A stretch of DNA of 64,000 nt from Pseudomonas sp. MPC6 (GCF_006094435.1 NZ_CP034783.1:5607001-5671000), one strand, 5' to 3'. Counted from the first letter of the stretch, positions 46,563 to 57,656 are shown. The notes: generated by a model from the letters alone, not told the origin. Program-made: numbers and translations.

Positions 46563-46781
46563 ATGTATGTCTGCCTCTGCACTGGCGTCACCGACGGCCA
46601 AATTCGCGATGCCATCTATGAAGGATGCTGCAGCTACAAGGAAGTCCGCCAGGCTACCGGCGTTGCCAGTCAATGCGGTAAATGCGCCTGCCTTGCCAAG
46701 GAAGTGGTCCGCGAAACCCTGACCAAAATACAATCGGCCCAGGCTGCGATACCCTATCCTGTAGAATTTACCGCTGCATAA
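46563..46781 (+). CDS. bfd: Bacterioferritin-associated ferredoxin
   Basis: The 72-residue 2Fe-2S protein binds BfrB and delivers electrons that release stored iron. The four cluster cysteines are visible: C4 and C6 in YVCLCTG, and C38 and C41 in QCGKCAC. The ATG at 46563 (MYVCLCTGVTDGQI) is the family start. A Fur-box-like site precedes it and a terminator follows at 46798. BfrB is encoded 198 bases downstream. Confidence 0.96.
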   Translation: MYVCLCTGVTDGQIRDAIYEGCCSYKEVRQATGVASQCGKCACLAKEVVRETLTKIQSAQAAIPYPVEFTAA

Positions 46782-46797
46782 ATACCGTATTTCAAAG

Positions 46798-46822
46798 AAC
46801 CGGACTGAAGTCCGGTTTTTTT
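46798..46822 (+). terminator. Terminator after bfd
   Basis: AACCGGACT, loop GA, AGTCCGGTT with a T run of seven. Confidence 0.92.
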
Positions 46823-46979
46823 ATGCCTGAAAATCAATCGGTTACGCTCTAGACGCGGAACACAAACATTCTTATTCCTATTAATTTTCACTTAACTTTC
46901 AATAACTTAGGTTTGACACTCTTACTTGTGCGGCTCAAACTCTACCTTATAGACAGCTAATACAGGGCAGGACCCCATC

Positions 46980-47453
46980 ATGAAAGGCGACATTACAGTC
47001 ATCCAGCATCTCAACAAGATCCTTGCCAATGAGCTGGTCGCGATCAATCAATACTTTCTGCATGCGCGCATGTACGAAGATTGGGGTCTGAACAAGCTCG
47101 GCAAGCACGAATACCACGAATCCATCGACGAAATGAAACACGCGGACAAGCTGATCAAGCGCATCCTGTTCCTCGAAGGCCTGCCTAACGTCCAGGACCT
47201 GGGCAAGCTGCAGATCGGCGAACACACCCAGGAAATGCTCGAGTGCGACCTGCGTATCGAAAAAACCGGGCATGCCGATCTCAAGGTGGCGATCGCGCAT
47301 TGCGAAACCGTTGGCGACTTCGGTAGCCGTGAATTGCTCGAAGACATCCTCGAATCCGAAGAAGAACATATCGACTGGCTGGAAACCCAACTGGGCCTGA
47401 TCGATAAAGTCGGTCTTGAGAACTATCTGCAATCGCAGATGGGCGAAGAGTAA
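46980..47453 (+). CDS. bfrB: Bacterioferritin BfrB
   Basis: The 157-residue iron-storage protein forms a 24-mer shell with haem at dimer contacts. Ferroxidase residues are visible in [23 protein letters not shown] (Glu, His) and [15 protein letters not shown] (Glu, His). The haem-binding Met lies in the second helix region. The ATG at 46980 follows GCAGGACCCCATC. It is regulated separately from bfd by the terminator between the two. Electrons for iron release come from Bfd. Confidence 0.95.
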   Translation: MKGDITVIQHLNKILANELVAINQYFLHARMYEDWGLNKLGKHEYHESIDEMKHADKLIKRILFLEGLPNVQDLGKLQIGEHTQEMLECDLRIEKTGHADLKVAIAHCETVGDFGSRELLEDILESEEEHIDWLETQLGLIDKVGLENYLQSQMGEE

Positions 47454-47479
47454 ATCAGCGCCTGCTGAACTCGAGACAA

Positions 47480-47520
47480 TAAAAAGCCCCGCGCTCTCTT
47501 ACAGAGGCGGGGCTTTTTTT
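47480..47520 (+). terminator. Terminator after bfrB
   Basis: AAAAAGCCCCGC, loop GCTCTCTTACAGAG, GCGGGGCTTTTTTT. Confidence 0.92.
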
Positions 47521-47551
47521 GTGCCCGGATTTCAGGCGCACCTGAAACCTT

Positions 47552-47637
47552 GTAGGAGCAAGCTTGCTCGCGATGCGGGCGACGCGGTCCTACAGGAAGA
47601 CCGCATTATCGTTCATCGCGAGCAAGCTTGCTCCTGC
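47552..47637. repeat. REP palindrome pair
   Basis: GTAGGAGCAAGCTTGCTCGC and GCGAGCAAGCTTGCTCCTGC flank a short spacer between bfrB and grxD. Confidence 0.86.
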
Positions 47638-47647
47638 AGGGATCGGA

Positions 47648-47989
47648 TCAGGCTTCGGTCTTGTTCGCAGCAGCAGCTTCGACAGCAGCCTTGATGGTCG
47701 TTTGCAACGAACCGTCTGCAGCCATCTCGGTCATGATGTCGCTACCGCCGACCAGCTCACCACCGACCCACAGTTGCGGGAAAGTTGGCCAGTTGGCGTA
47801 CTTTGGCAGGTTGGCGCGGATTTCCGGGTTCTGCAGGATGTCCACATAAGCAAATTTTTCACCACATGCCATCACGGCCTGCGCGGCTTTTGCGGAGAAG
47901 CCACACTGCGGGGCATTCGGCGAACCTTTCATGTAAAGCAGAATGGTGTTGTTGGCAATCTGCTCTTTAATCGTTTCGATGATATCCAT
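47648..47989 (-). CDS. grxD: Monothiol glutaredoxin GrxD
   Basis: The 113-residue protein carries the CGFS active site (PQCGFSAK) and the glutathione-binding WPTFPQLWVGGELVGG segment. It binds a glutathione-ligated 2Fe-2S cluster and passes clusters to targets. The start at 47989 (MDIIETIKEQIANNTI) follows CGAGGTGCTC. It lies beside bfd and bfrB, in keeping with an iron and Fe-S grouping. Confidence 0.94.
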   Translation of the reverse strand: MDIIETIKEQIANNTILLYMKGSPNAPQCGFSAKAAQAVMACGEKFAYVDILQNPEIRANLPKYANWPTFPQLWVGGELVGGSDIMTEMAADGSLQTTIKAAVEAAAANKTEA

Positions 47990-48085
47990 GGAGCACCTCG
48001 GCTGAACTTTCCGACTCAAGGGTCGGCACGGTAGCGCATTGTAACGGAAACCCGAGCGCCATGCTCGGCCTCCCCACAGACTTGA

Positions 48086-50191
48086 TCAAGCCGCCGCGAC
48101 AGTGACCGGCACTCCGTTCAACGCCGCATTGCCCGACAACTCATCGAGCTGACATTCATCCGTCAGGTCGTTGGCACTGGCGCCCGGCTGGCCACTGGCA
48201 ATCGTCATCTGCACACCCGGCCGCGCATGACCCCAACCGTGAGGCAGGCTGACCACGCCTTTCATCATGTCCAGGCTGCTCAGCACTTCAACTTCAATCA
48301 CGCCGACCCGCGAACTGACGCGCACTCGCTGTCCATCGTGGAGCCCACGACTGGCCAGATCGTCCGGGTGCATCAGCAACTGATGGCGCGGCTTGCCCTT
48401 CACCAGGCGGTGATAGTTATGCATCCACGAGTTGTTGCTGCGGACATGACGGCGGCCGATCATCAGCAACTCATCCAGGGCCGGGGCTCGCAGGGCGGCG
48501 AAACGCGCCAGGTCGGCAAGGAGCGCCGCCGGTGCGGCCTGGACTCGCTGATTGGCGGTTTTCAAACGTGGCGCCAGGTTGGCTTTCAACGCCCCGAGAT
48601 CGACACCATGCGAGTGATCGAACAACGTCGCCAGCGACAGCTTGTGTTGCGAAGCATCGCCATACAACCCCGCCCGCAAGCCGCGATCGATCATCTGCGC
48701 CGGCGGGACCGTCGGCTTCAGTTCCTTGCCGGTCTTCGCGGCAAAGGCCTTGGCCAGCCCCACAAAAATTTCCCAGTCATGCAACGCGCCTTCCGGTTTG
48801 GCCAGAATCGCGCGGTTGAAGCGCGTCACGTTACGTACCGCGAACATATTGAAAGTGGTGTCGTAGTGATCGTTTTCCAGCGCCGAGGTCGACGGCAGGA
48901 TCAGGTCGGCATAACGCGTGGTTTCATTGATGTACAGGTCGACGCTGACCATGAACTCCAACCCGTCCAGCGCCTGTTCCAGCTGGCGGCCATTGGGGGT
49001 GGAGAGCACCGGATTGCCCGCCACGGTAATCAGCGCCCGGACCTGCCCTTCCCCTTCGGTGAGCATCTCTTCGGCCAGCGCCGACACCGGCAGTTCGCCC
49101 GCGTATTCGGGACGCCCGGACACCCGGCTCTGCCACAGATTGAAGTGCCCGCCCGACGTCGAGGCCACCAGGTCCACGGCAGGTTCGGTGCACAACGCCC
49201 CGCCCACGCGATCGAGGTTGCCGGTGACCAGATTGATCAGTTGCACCAGCCAATGGCACAAGGTGCCGAACGCCTGGGTCGAAACGCCCATGCGCCCGTA
49301 GCACACCGCGGCCTGCGCAGCCGCGAAGTCCCGCGCCAGTTGGCGGATCTGTTCGGCCGGCACGGCGCACAGCGGGCTCATGGCCTCGGCCGTGAAACTC
49401 GCGACGGCGGCACGCGCTTCATCCAGACCGTCCACCGGCAAATGACTGCCTGTGGTCAGCCCTTCAGCGAACAGGGTATTGAGCAGCCCGAACAACAAGG
49501 CCGCATCGCCACCCGGACGCACGAACAGATGCTGATCGGCCATCGCCGCCGTTTCGCTGCGGCGCGGATCGACCACCACCACTTTGCCGCCCCGGGCCTG
49601 AATGGCCTTCAACCGTTTTTCCACGTCCGGCACGGTCATGATGCTGCCATTGGAGGCCAGCGGATTGCCGCCCAGGATCAGCATGAAATCGGTGTGATCG
49701 ATGTCCGGGATCGGCAATAGCAAACCGTGGCCGTACATCAGATGGCTGGTCAGGTGATGGGGCAACTGGTCGACCGACGTCGCGGAAAACCGGTTGCGGG
49801 TTTTCAGCAGGCCGAGAAAGTAATTGCTGTGGGTCATCAGCCCGTAGTTGTGCACGCTGGGATTGCCTTGATAGACCGCCACCGCGTTCTGGCCGTGACG
49901 TTCCTGAATCGCTGCCAGGCGTTCGGCGACCAGGCTGAAGGCCTCTTCCCACTCGATAGGCAGCCATTCGCTGCCGACCCGCCGCATCGGCTGGCGCAGG
50001 CGATCCGGATCATTCTGAATATCCTGCAGCGCAACGGCCTTGGGACAGATATGCCCGCGGCTGAAACTATCCTGGGCATCCCCCTTGATCGAGGTGATCT
50101 GCACGCGACCTTCGGCCTCGGTGGTTTCGATGGTCAAGCCGCAGATGGCTTCACACAGGTGGCACGCGCGGTGATGGAGAGTCTTGGTCAT
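48086..50191 (-). CDS. Molybdopterin-dependent oxidoreductase, orphan
   Basis: The 701-residue protein has an N-terminal 4Fe-4S motif (CHLCEAIC with C10, C13, C17, and C49) and then the bis-MGD-binding core of the DMSO-reductase superfamily (LILGGNPLASNG, VVVDPRRSETA). The C-terminal cofactor domain has LPHGWGHARPGVQMT. No partner Fe-S or membrane subunit gene is adjacent, so the electron path is unclear. The molybdenum ligand region reads FSATSVDQLPHH, without Cys or Sec, so Ser or Asp may be the ligand. Resembles PA3534 in position, from memory. Substrate unknown. Confidence 0.8.
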   Translation of the reverse strand: MTKTLHHRACHLCEAICGLTIETTEAEGRVQITSIKGDAQDSFSRGHICPKAVALQDIQNDPDRLRQPMRRVGSEWLPIEWEEAFSLVAERLAAIQERHGQNAVAVYQGNPSVHNYGLMTHSNYFLGLLKTRNRFSATSVDQLPHHLTSHLMYGHGLLLPIPDIDHTDFMLILGGNPLASNGSIMTVPDVEKRLKAIQARGGKVVVVDPRRSETAAMADQHLFVRPGGDAALLFGLLNTLFAEGLTTGSHLPVDGLDEARAAVASFTAEAMSPLCAVPAEQIRQLARDFAAAQAAVCYGRMGVSTQAFGTLCHWLVQLINLVTGNLDRVGGALCTEPAVDLVASTSGGHFNLWQSRVSGRPEYAGELPVSALAEEMLTEGEGQVRALITVAGNPVLSTPNGRQLEQALDGLEFMVSVDLYINETTRYADLILPSTSALENDHYDTTFNMFAVRNVTRFNRAILAKPEGALHDWEIFVGLAKAFAAKTGKELKPTVPPAQMIDRGLRAGLYGDASQHKLSLATLFDHSHGVDLGALKANLAPRLKTANQRVQAAPAALLADLARFAALRAPALDELLMIGRRHVRSNNSWMHNYHRLVKGKPRHQLLMHPDDLASRGLHDGQRVRVSSRVGVIEVEVLSSLDMMKGVVSLPHGWGHARPGVQMTIASGQPGASANDLTDECQLDELSGNAALNGVPVTVAAA

Positions 50192-50325
50192 GGCCAGTCT
50201 CTGTCTTGTTCTGGGCGGGCAATGTCGGCCGCGGGAACAAAACTATGGCGCCTGACCCGGCGTCGCGCCAGCGAGGTTCGTCTTGTGAATCGGTGACCAT
50301 CAGGCCAGCCGATGACCTTTGCGGT

Positions 50326-50616
50326 TCAGTTCGGCGGCAGGTTCACCGGCGCCTGCAACTGGATCTCCTGAATGGTTTCGATCTGTTCCTGGGCGAGATG
50401 CACGCCGGTGAGTTCGCCGATCAGTCGCCAGTGCTCGTCGAGACCGGTGCTGATGGTCGCCATGCGGTCGATCATCCGCCGGCCGGCCGCCTTGGTGACC
50501 TCGTCGTTACTGCGCATCAGCTCGAAAGACATCGAGGTCATGGACGCGGTGAGATGGGTCAGAGAGCGGGCCGTGAGGCTGAGTAATTCCATTAGCTGCT
50601 GTTCTTTCGATTCCAT
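50326..50616 (-). CDS. Conserved small cytoplasmic protein, function unknown
   Basis: The 96-residue product is all-helical, with a central stretch LTHLTASMTSMSFELMRSND and a second helix IDRMATISTGLDEHWRLIG. The start at 50616 (MESKEQQLMELLSLTARS) is preferred because GGGAG lies 9 bases upstream; the longer frame is not supported. It has no signal or membrane helix. A tandem of helical hairpins is inferred. It lies between the orphan oxidoreductase and argF on the minus strand. Confidence 0.65.
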   Translation of the reverse strand: MESKEQQLMELLSLTARSLTHLTASMTSMSFELMRSNDEVTKAAGRRMIDRMATISTGLDEHWRLIGELTGVHLAQEQIETIQEIQLQAPVNLPPN

Positions 50617-51007
50617 TCCAAAGGCTCCCTGCGTCGCTTGAATCTTAGTTATAACCCAGCCCCCTGCTTTATCAAATGTTTCAGTCCGCAAAAGCGGCCA
50701 ATGGCCAGCAGAAAACCGACCATCGCCATGTCAACCCCACGCCGTTTTATTGCAAAGCCCTGCAAGCCCAGTGTACAAATGACCGGCTGCTGTCAGGAAA
50801 CAGGCTTCAAATGCGCTACTGCGGTCACCCCGTAGCCCCTCTGGAACCCCCTAAAACCGTAGCCCCTATTGGTAAGACGCGACATTTAATTATAAGATCG
50901 CGCCTTCCCCTATTTCGTCGCCCCGTGCGGCTTACGCCGCAGGTCTCGCCCGTTTTTCAGTTAAACAAGGCTTTGAGTATCTGCGGTCTGTTGCAAAAAG
51001 GTAGTCA
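50617..51007. promoter_or_regulatory. argF control region
   Basis: The gap of about 390 bases lies between the minus-strand small gene and argF. On the minus strand TGTCGCGTCTTACCAA (50869-50884) matches the Pseudomonas ArgR half-site TGTCGC-N8-AA, about 120 bases before argF. The rest shows no gene. ArgR control of argF is known in P. aeruginosa. Confidence 0.6.
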
Positions 51008-51931
51008 ATGATGAGCGCAAGGCACTTCCTCTCCCTGATGGATTGCACGCCCGAAGAGCTGGTCAGCGTGATCCGTCGAGGCGTTGAGCTCAAAGACCTG
51101 CGTAACCGCGGCGTACTGTTCGAGCCCCTGAAAAACCGCGTGCTCGGGATGATTTTCGAGAAGTCCTCGACCCGCACCCGAATTTCCTTCGAAGCCGGCA
51201 TGATCCAGCTCGGTGGCCAGGCGATCTTCCTGTCGCCGCGCGATACCCAGCTGGGCCGTGGCGAGCCGATCGGCGACTGCGCCATCGTGATGTCGAGCAT
51301 GCTCGATGCAGTGATGATCCGTACCTTCGCCCACAGCACCCTGACCGAATTCGCCGCCAACTCCCGCGTGCCGGTGATCAACGGCCTGTCCGATGACCTG
51401 CACCCGTGCCAGTTGCTGGCCGACATGCAGACATTCCTCGAACACCGCGGCTCGATCCAGGGCAAGACCGTGGCCTGGATCGGCGACGGCAACAACATGT
51501 GCAACAGCTATATAGAAGCGGCGATCCAGTTCGACTTCCAGTTGCGTGTCGCGTGCCCGGAGGGCTTTGAGCCCAACCCGCAATTCGTGGCCAAGGCCGG
51601 CGATCGGGTGACCATCGTCCGCGATCCGAAGGAAGCCGTGCGCGGCGCCCACCTGGTGAGCACCGACGTCTGGACCTCCATGGGCCAGGAAGAAGAAACC
51701 GCCAAGCGCCTGAAGCTGTTCGCGCCGTTCCAGGTCAATCGAGCCCTGCTCGATCTGGCCGCGGACGATGTGCTGTTCATGCATTGCCTGCCCGCCCACC
51801 GTGGCGAGGAAATCAGCCTCGACCTGCTGGACGACAAGCGCTCCGTCGCCTGGGATCAAGCGGAGAACCGGCTGCACGCACAAAAGGCCCTGCTCGAATT
51901 TCTGGTCGAGCCGGCGTATCACCACGCATGA
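51008..51931 (+). CDS. argF: Ornithine carbamoyltransferase (anabolic)
   Basis: The 307-residue enzyme makes citrulline from ornithine and carbamoyl phosphate. It has the carbamoyl-phosphate motif [10 protein letters not shown], a [14 protein letters not shown] segment, and the ornithine-site motif [12 protein letters not shown]. The anabolic length and single copy fit argF rather than catabolic arcB. Two starts (51008 and 51011) are possible. An ArgR-like half-site lies upstream. The next gene starts 4 bases before its stop. Confidence 0.93.
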   Translation: MMSARHFLSLMDCTPEELVSVIRRGVELKDLRNRGVLFEPLKNRVLGMIFEKSSTRTRISFEAGMIQLGGQAIFLSPRDTQLGRGEPIGDCAIVMSSMLDAVMIRTFAHSTLTEFAANSRVPVINGLSDDLHPCQLLADMQTFLEHRGSIQGKTVAWIGDGNNMCNSYIEAAIQFDFQLRVACPEGFEPNPQFVAKAGDRVTIVRDPKEAVRGAHLVSTDVWTSMGQEEETAKRLKLFAPFQVNRALLDLAADDVLFMHCLPAHRGEEISLDLLDDKRSVAWDQAENRLHAQKALLEFLVEPAYHHA

Positions 51932-53037
51932 GCCATCCCTTACTGCTTAACCTGCGCAACCTCGCCTGCGGCTACCAAGACCAGCGGGTGGTACAGAACC
52001 TCAACCTGCATTTGAACGCCGGCGATATCGGTTGCCTGCTGGGCTCTTCGGGCTGCGGCAAGACCACCACCCTGCGGGCGATTGCCGGTTTCGAACCGGT
52101 GCACGAAGGTGAAATCCAGCTGGCCGGGGAAACCATCTCCCGCGCCGGCTTCACCCTCGCTCCGGAGAAGCGTCGGATCGGTATGGTGTTCCAGGACTAT
52201 GCGTTGTTCCCGCATTTGAGCGTGGCCGAAAACATTGCCTTCGGGATCCGCAAACATCCGCAGAAGGATCGCGTGATCGAAGAACTGCTGGAACTGGTCA
52301 ACCTGAAAAACCTCGGCAAGCGCTTCCCCCATGAGCTGTCCGGTGGCCAGCAGCAGCGTGTCGCCCTGGCCCGGGCCCTGGCGCCGGAGCCGCAACTGCT
52401 GCTGCTCGACGAGCCCTTCTCCAACCTTGATGGCGAACTGCGACGCAAGCTCAGCCACGAAGTGCGCGACATCCTCAAGGCTCGCGGCACCAGCGCGATC
52501 CTGGTGACCCATGACCAGGAAGAAGCGTTCGCGGTGAGCGACCATGTGGGGGTTTTCAGGGAGGGTCGCCTGGAACAGTGGGACACGCCCTACAACCTGT
52601 ATCACGAACCGCTGACACCCTTTGTGGCCAGTTTCATCGGCCAGGGCTATTTCATTCGCGGCCAGCTGAATAGCCCGGAGTCGGTGCAGACCGAACTGGG
52701 CGAGTTGCGCGGCAACCGGGCCTACACCTGGCCGATCGGTGGCGCAGTGGACGTGCTGCTGCGTCCGGATGACATCGTTTATGCGCCGGACAACAGTTTG
52801 AAGGCGAAGATTGTCGGCAAGTCCTTCCAGGGGGCGTCGACCTTGTATCGCCTGCAGTTGCCGACCGGCGCGCAGCTGGAGTCGATTTTCCCCAGTCATG
52901 CCGACCATCAGGTGGGGGCAGAGGTCGGCATTCGGGTTGCCGCGGAACATCTGGTGCTGTTCCAGGCATCGGGCAGCGTCGCGGCGCAGATTCCGGTGGT
53001 CGACTCCGGTGTCCGCCGCTACAGCACTGCCAGCTGA
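51928..53037 (+). CDS. ABC transporter ATP-binding protein (Fe/spermidine type)
   Basis: The 369-residue ATPase has Walker A ([16 protein letters not shown]), Q-loop ([11 protein letters not shown]), signature ([15 protein letters not shown]), Walker B ([13 protein letters not shown]) and H-loop (THDQEEAF), then a TOBE-like C-terminal extension. This fits the CysA/PotA/FbpC group. It overlaps the argF stop (ATGA). No permease or binding protein gene is adjacent, so it is an orphan ATPase of unknown substrate. Confidence 0.83.
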   Translation: MSHPLLLNLRNLACGYQDQRVVQNLNLHLNAGDIGCLLGSSGCGKTTTLRAIAGFEPVHEGEIQLAGETISRAGFTLAPEKRRIGMVFQDYALFPHLSVAENIAFGIRKHPQKDRVIEELLELVNLKNLGKRFPHELSGGQQQRVALARALAPEPQLLLLDEPFSNLDGELRRKLSHEVRDILKARGTSAILVTHDQEEAFAVSDHVGVFREGRLEQWDTPYNLYHEPLTPFVASFIGQGYFIRGQLNSPESVQTELGELRGNRAYTWPIGGAVDVLLRPDDIVYAPDNSLKAKIVGKSFQGASTLYRLQLPTGAQLESIFPSHADHQVGAEVGIRVAAEHLVLFQASGSVAAQIPVVDSGVRRYSTAS

Positions 53038-53049
53038 CATCTGAAAACT

Positions 53050-53137
53050 GTAGGAGCCGGCTTGCCGGCGAAGACGGCGGTACATTCAGTAGAGGTATTA
53101 ACTGATAGACCGTCTTCGCCGGCAAGCCGGCTCCTAC
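53050..53137. repeat. REP palindrome pair
   Basis: GTAGGAGCCGGCTTGCCGGC and GCCGGCAAGCCGGCTCCTAC enclose GAAGACGGCGGTACATTCAG. Confidence 0.88.
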
Positions 53138-53264
53138 AGGGATTGAAGTCAACCCAGCAACAACGTGCCGCTCACAACAAGTGTCGCATTCCCGCCAATC
53201 TTCACCCGATCCCTTTCCAGACGGCAGAACACCCCCCCGCACCGCACCGAACACTGATAAGCCG

Positions 53265-53735
53265 TCAGGAACGGCCGATATCGGCGAACTTCGCCTGGGT
53301 GTGCTCGGCCAGCACCGCAGGCGCCAATTCGACTTCCAGGCCGCGACGACCGGCACTGACAAAAATGCTGGCAAAAGGCTGAGCGGAATTATCAATAAAG
53401 GTGCGCAAGCGTTTTTTCTGTCCCAGCGGGCTGATGCCGCCCAACAGGTAACCGGTGGAGCGCTGCGCAGCCGCCGGGTCGGCCATCTCGACTTTTTTCA
53501 CGCCTGCCGCGTGAGCCAGGCCCTTCAGGTCGAGACTTCCGACGACCGGCACCACCGCCACCAGCAATTCGCCCTTCTCACTGGCCGCCAGCAAGGTCTT
53601 GAACACCTGCGCCGGGTCCAGTCCCAGTTTCTCTGCAGCCTCCAGCCCATAGGACGCGGCCTTGGGATCATGTTCGTAACTGTGCACTCGATGTTCGGCA
53701 CGAACTTTTTTCAACAAATCCAATGCGGGGGTCAT
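53265..53735 (-). CDS. ybaK: Cys-tRNA(Pro) deacylase, YbaK/EbsC family
   Basis: The 156-residue protein clears cysteine wrongly attached to tRNA-Pro. Visible family segments are [20 protein letters not shown] with the catalytic Lys, and [16 protein letters not shown]. It is cytoplasmic and of normal length. The gene is convergent with the upstream ABC ATPase region and divergent from glpF. The ATG at 53735 is the family start. Confidence 0.92.
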   Translation of the reverse strand: MTPALDLLKKVRAEHRVHSYEHDPKAASYGLEAAEKLGLDPAQVFKTLLAASEKGELLVAVVPVVGSLDLKGLAHAAGVKKVEMADPAAAQRSTGYLLGGISPLGQKKRLRTFIDNSAQPFASIFVSAGRRGLEVELAPAVLAEHTQAKFADIGRS

Positions 53736-54097
53736 GGCAGCTCCAGACTGGGCGACAGAAGAAAAATCCTGCGCTGGATTCTAAGACATTGATCGACAAA
53801 TGGCGCTATTGCCGTGCTGTTTCAATGGCTTGGCGGGGCCTTGCGCCGTTCGTCCATGTTCAGCCCGCAGCGTGAACGAAGTGGTCATTGACGTGACTAA
53901 TAGTTCGATTGTGACTGACGGTTCACTTTCGACCTTTGACAGCAGCGTTTCTTGTCTATATTTTTTCGAATACGAATACAGTACAACTGTCTCACCGCAG
54001 CACCCGGCAGCAAACCGAGGATCAGGATGGGGATTCTGCCTCGGTGAAAATCGCGCTTTGAAAAAGCGCCATACAACAACAATAAACGAGGTTTTCA
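53736..54097. promoter_or_regulatory. glpF control region with Crc/Hfq-type CA motif
   Basis: The 362-base gap between ybaK and glpF contains TTTTTTCGAATACGAATAC (53961-), an AT-rich inverted element that may be a GlpR operator. An AACAACAA stretch lies at 54075-54082, just before the ribosome site of glpF. AANAANAA is the motif bound by Hfq/Crc to repress translation in Pseudomonas. No gene is seen in the gap. Confidence 0.55.
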
Positions 54098-54949
54098 ATG
54101 ACAACTGCTTTACAACAACCGTCGCTCTCGAGCCAATGCATGGCCGAATTCCTGGGTACTGCGCTGCTGATATTTTTTGGTACCGGCTGCGTTGCCGCGC
54201 TCAAGGTTGCGGGTGCCAGCTTTGGCCTGTGGGAAATCAGCATCATCTGGGGCGTCGGCGTGAGCATGGCCATCTATCTCACCGCAGGCGTTTCCGGGGC
54301 GCATCTCAACCCCGCCGTGAGCATCGCCCTGAGCATTTTTGCCGATTTCGAAAAGCGCAAACTGCCCTTTTATATTCTCGCCCAGGTGGCCGGTGCGTTC
54401 TGTGGCGCGTTGCTGGTGTACACGCTGTACAGCAATTTATTCTTCGATTACGAACAAACTCACCATATGGTTCGTGGAACTCAGGCCAGCCTCGAATTGG
54501 CGTCGGTGTTCTCCACCTTTCCCCACCCGGTCTTGTCCACCGCCCAGGCCTTCCTGGTTGAAGTCATCATCACTGCGATTCTGATGGGTGTGATCATGTC
54601 CCTGACCGACGACAACAATGGCCTGCCGAAAGGCCCGCTGGCGCCATTGCTGATCGGCTTGCTGATTGCGGTGATCGGCAGCTCGATGGGCCCCTTGACC
54701 GGTTTCGCGATGAACCCGGCACGTGACTTCGGCCCCAAACTGATGACTTTCTTTGCCGGCTGGGGTGAAATTTCCCTCACCGGCGGGCGCGATATCCCGT
54801 ATTTCCTGATTCCGATTTTTGCACCGATAGTCGGTGCCTGCCTCGGTGCTGCCGCCTATCGCGGGCTGATTGCCCGTCATCTGCCCAGCCTCCTACCTGC
54901 TACGACGGATGCCGCACCGGCCATTGACGGCAAACCAAGAACTTCTTGA
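54098..54949 (+). CDS. glpF: Glycerol facilitator (aquaglyceroporin GlpF)
   Basis: The 283-residue inner membrane channel has six helices and both NPA-type motifs: SGAHLNPAVS and AMNPARDFGP. The Asp after the second NPA-like motif is typical of glycerol facilitators. It admits glycerol to the cell. The ATG at 54098 follows CGAGGTTTTCA. It heads a run glpF-glpK-glpR-glpD on the same strand. Confidence 0.95.
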   Translation: MTTALQQPSLSSQCMAEFLGTALLIFFGTGCVAALKVAGASFGLWEISIIWGVGVSMAIYLTAGVSGAHLNPAVSIALSIFADFEKRKLPFYILAQVAGAFCGALLVYTLYSNLFFDYEQTHHMVRGTQASLELASVFSTFPHPVLSTAQAFLVEVIITAILMGVIMSLTDDNNGLPKGPLAPLLIGLLIAVIGSSMGPLTGFAMNPARDFGPKLMTFFAGWGEISLTGGRDIPYFLIPIFAPIVGACLGAAAYRGLIARHLPSLLPATTDAAPAIDGKPRTS

Positions 54950-54991
54950 TAGCGTAGGCGTGCGATCCTGCCCATTCGATCCCGCGCCTGA

Positions 54992-56530
<1,539 letters not shown>

Positions 56531-56625
56531 GCCAAGCCCGGTACTCGTATCGGTATGTAACTGGTAGGGAGCAGATTCCTCCGGCATCATGGGCAAATTT
56601 TGCACGGCAGCCCAAAGGACGCCCC

Positions 56626-57381
56626 ATGAATCTGCCTCCCCGTCAGCAGCAAATCCTCGAACTGGTCCGCGAACGCGGCTATGTCAGCATCGAGGAAATG
56701 GCTACGCTGTTCGTCGTTACACCGCAAACCATCCGCCGCGATATCAATCAGCTCGCGGAAGCCAATCTGCTGCGTCGCTACCATGGCGGCGCAGCCTACG
56801 ATTCCAGCGTCGAAAACACCGCCTACGCCATGCGCGCCGACCAGATGCGCGATGAAAAACAGCGGATCGGCGAAGCCATTGCCGCGCAGATTCCCGATCA
56901 CGCCTCGTTGTTCATCAATATAGGCACCACGACCGAATCGATCGCCCGCGCGCTGCTCAACCACAATCACCTGAAGATCATCACCAACAACCTGCACGTG
57001 GCTTCCATGCTCAGCGCCAAGGACGACTTCGACGTACTGCTGACCGGCGGCAACGTGCGGCGCGACGGCGGTGTGGTGGGCCAGGCCAGTGTCGACTTCA
57101 TCAACCAGTTCAAGGTCGACTTTGCCCTCGTGGGCATCAGTGGTATCGACGAAGACGGCAGCCTGCTGGATTTCGATTATCAGGAAGTGCGGGTGTCCCA
57201 GGCGATCATCGCCAACGCTCGGAAGGTGATCCTCGCCGCCGACTCCAGCAAGTTCGGGCGCAACGCGATGATTCGCCTGGGGCCGATCAGCCTGATCGAT
57301 TGCCTGGTGACGGATCAGCAGCCAGTGCCGGCGTTGGCGCAGTTGCTGAGTCAGCACAAGATTCGGCTGGAGGTCGTTTAA
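56626..57381 (+). CDS. glpR: DeoR-family repressor GlpR
   Basis: The 251-residue regulator has an N-terminal DeoR helix-turn-helix ([25 protein letters not shown] is at about residues 17-41) and a C-terminal sugar-phosphate-binding domain. Glycerol 3-phosphate normally relieves its repression of the glp genes. The start at 56626 ([14 protein letters not shown]) is the family N-terminus. It lies between glpK and glpD. Its stop is inside a 13-bp perfect hairpin. Confidence 0.94.
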   Translation: MNLPPRQQQILELVRERGYVSIEEMATLFVVTPQTIRRDINQLAEANLLRRYHGGAAYDSSVENTAYAMRADQMRDEKQRIGEAIAAQIPDHASLFINIGTTTESIARALLNHNHLKIITNNLHVASMLSAKDDFDVLLTGGNVRRDGGVVGQASVDFINQFKVDFALVGISGIDEDGSLLDFDYQEVRVSQAIIANARKVILAADSSKFGRNAMIRLGPISLIDCLVTDQQPVPALAQLLSQHKIRLEVV

Positions 57382-57405
57382 CCCCGAAGGGCGTTAAACG
57401 ACCTC
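57370..57405 (+). terminator. Perfect hairpin spanning glpR stop
   Basis: GAGGTCGTTTAAC and GTTAAACGACCTC form a perfect 13-bp inverted repeat with a 10-base loop, and the glpR stop codon TAA is in the left arm. There is no T tract. It could be a weak terminator or an RNA processing site. Confidence 0.65.
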
Positions 57406-57468
57406 CAGGAGCCGGCTTGCTGGCGAAGGCGCCCTTGAGTACGCCTTCGCCTGCAAGCCGGGTCCTAC
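57406..57468. repeat. REP palindrome pair, short
   Basis: AGGAGCCGGCTTGCTGGCGA and CTTCGCCTGCAAGCCGGGTC are the two arms; they are less perfect than in the other copies. Confidence 0.8.
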
Positions 57469-57500
57469 AATATGCCTCCCCGCAATACCCCTCCGCTCGT

Positions 57501-57620
57501 TTTTAATGTTCGAAAATTTTCCTTTCCTAGCCCTTCGATCAGTATTTTCAATCGAAGTTAGCTGGCTGTGGGCGCGTTTATGGGCTACCATTTTCGCAAA
57601 TGAACATTAATGTTCGAAAT
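57501..57620. promoter_or_regulatory. glpD control region
   Basis: GAACATTAATGTTC at 57602-57615 is a perfect 14-bp palindrome. The element AATGTTCGAAA occurs twice, at 57505-57515 and 57609-57619. They are candidates for GlpR operator sites before glpD. Confidence 0.6.
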
Positions 57621-57656
57621 CCAATACAGAACATCAAAAAAGCCCGAGGCCAGCCG

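Noticed and set aside
48227..49720. A 497-codon plus-strand frame across the molybdopterin oxidoreductase
   Set aside because: Same reason: antisense shadow of a long GC-rich gene, no ribosome site.
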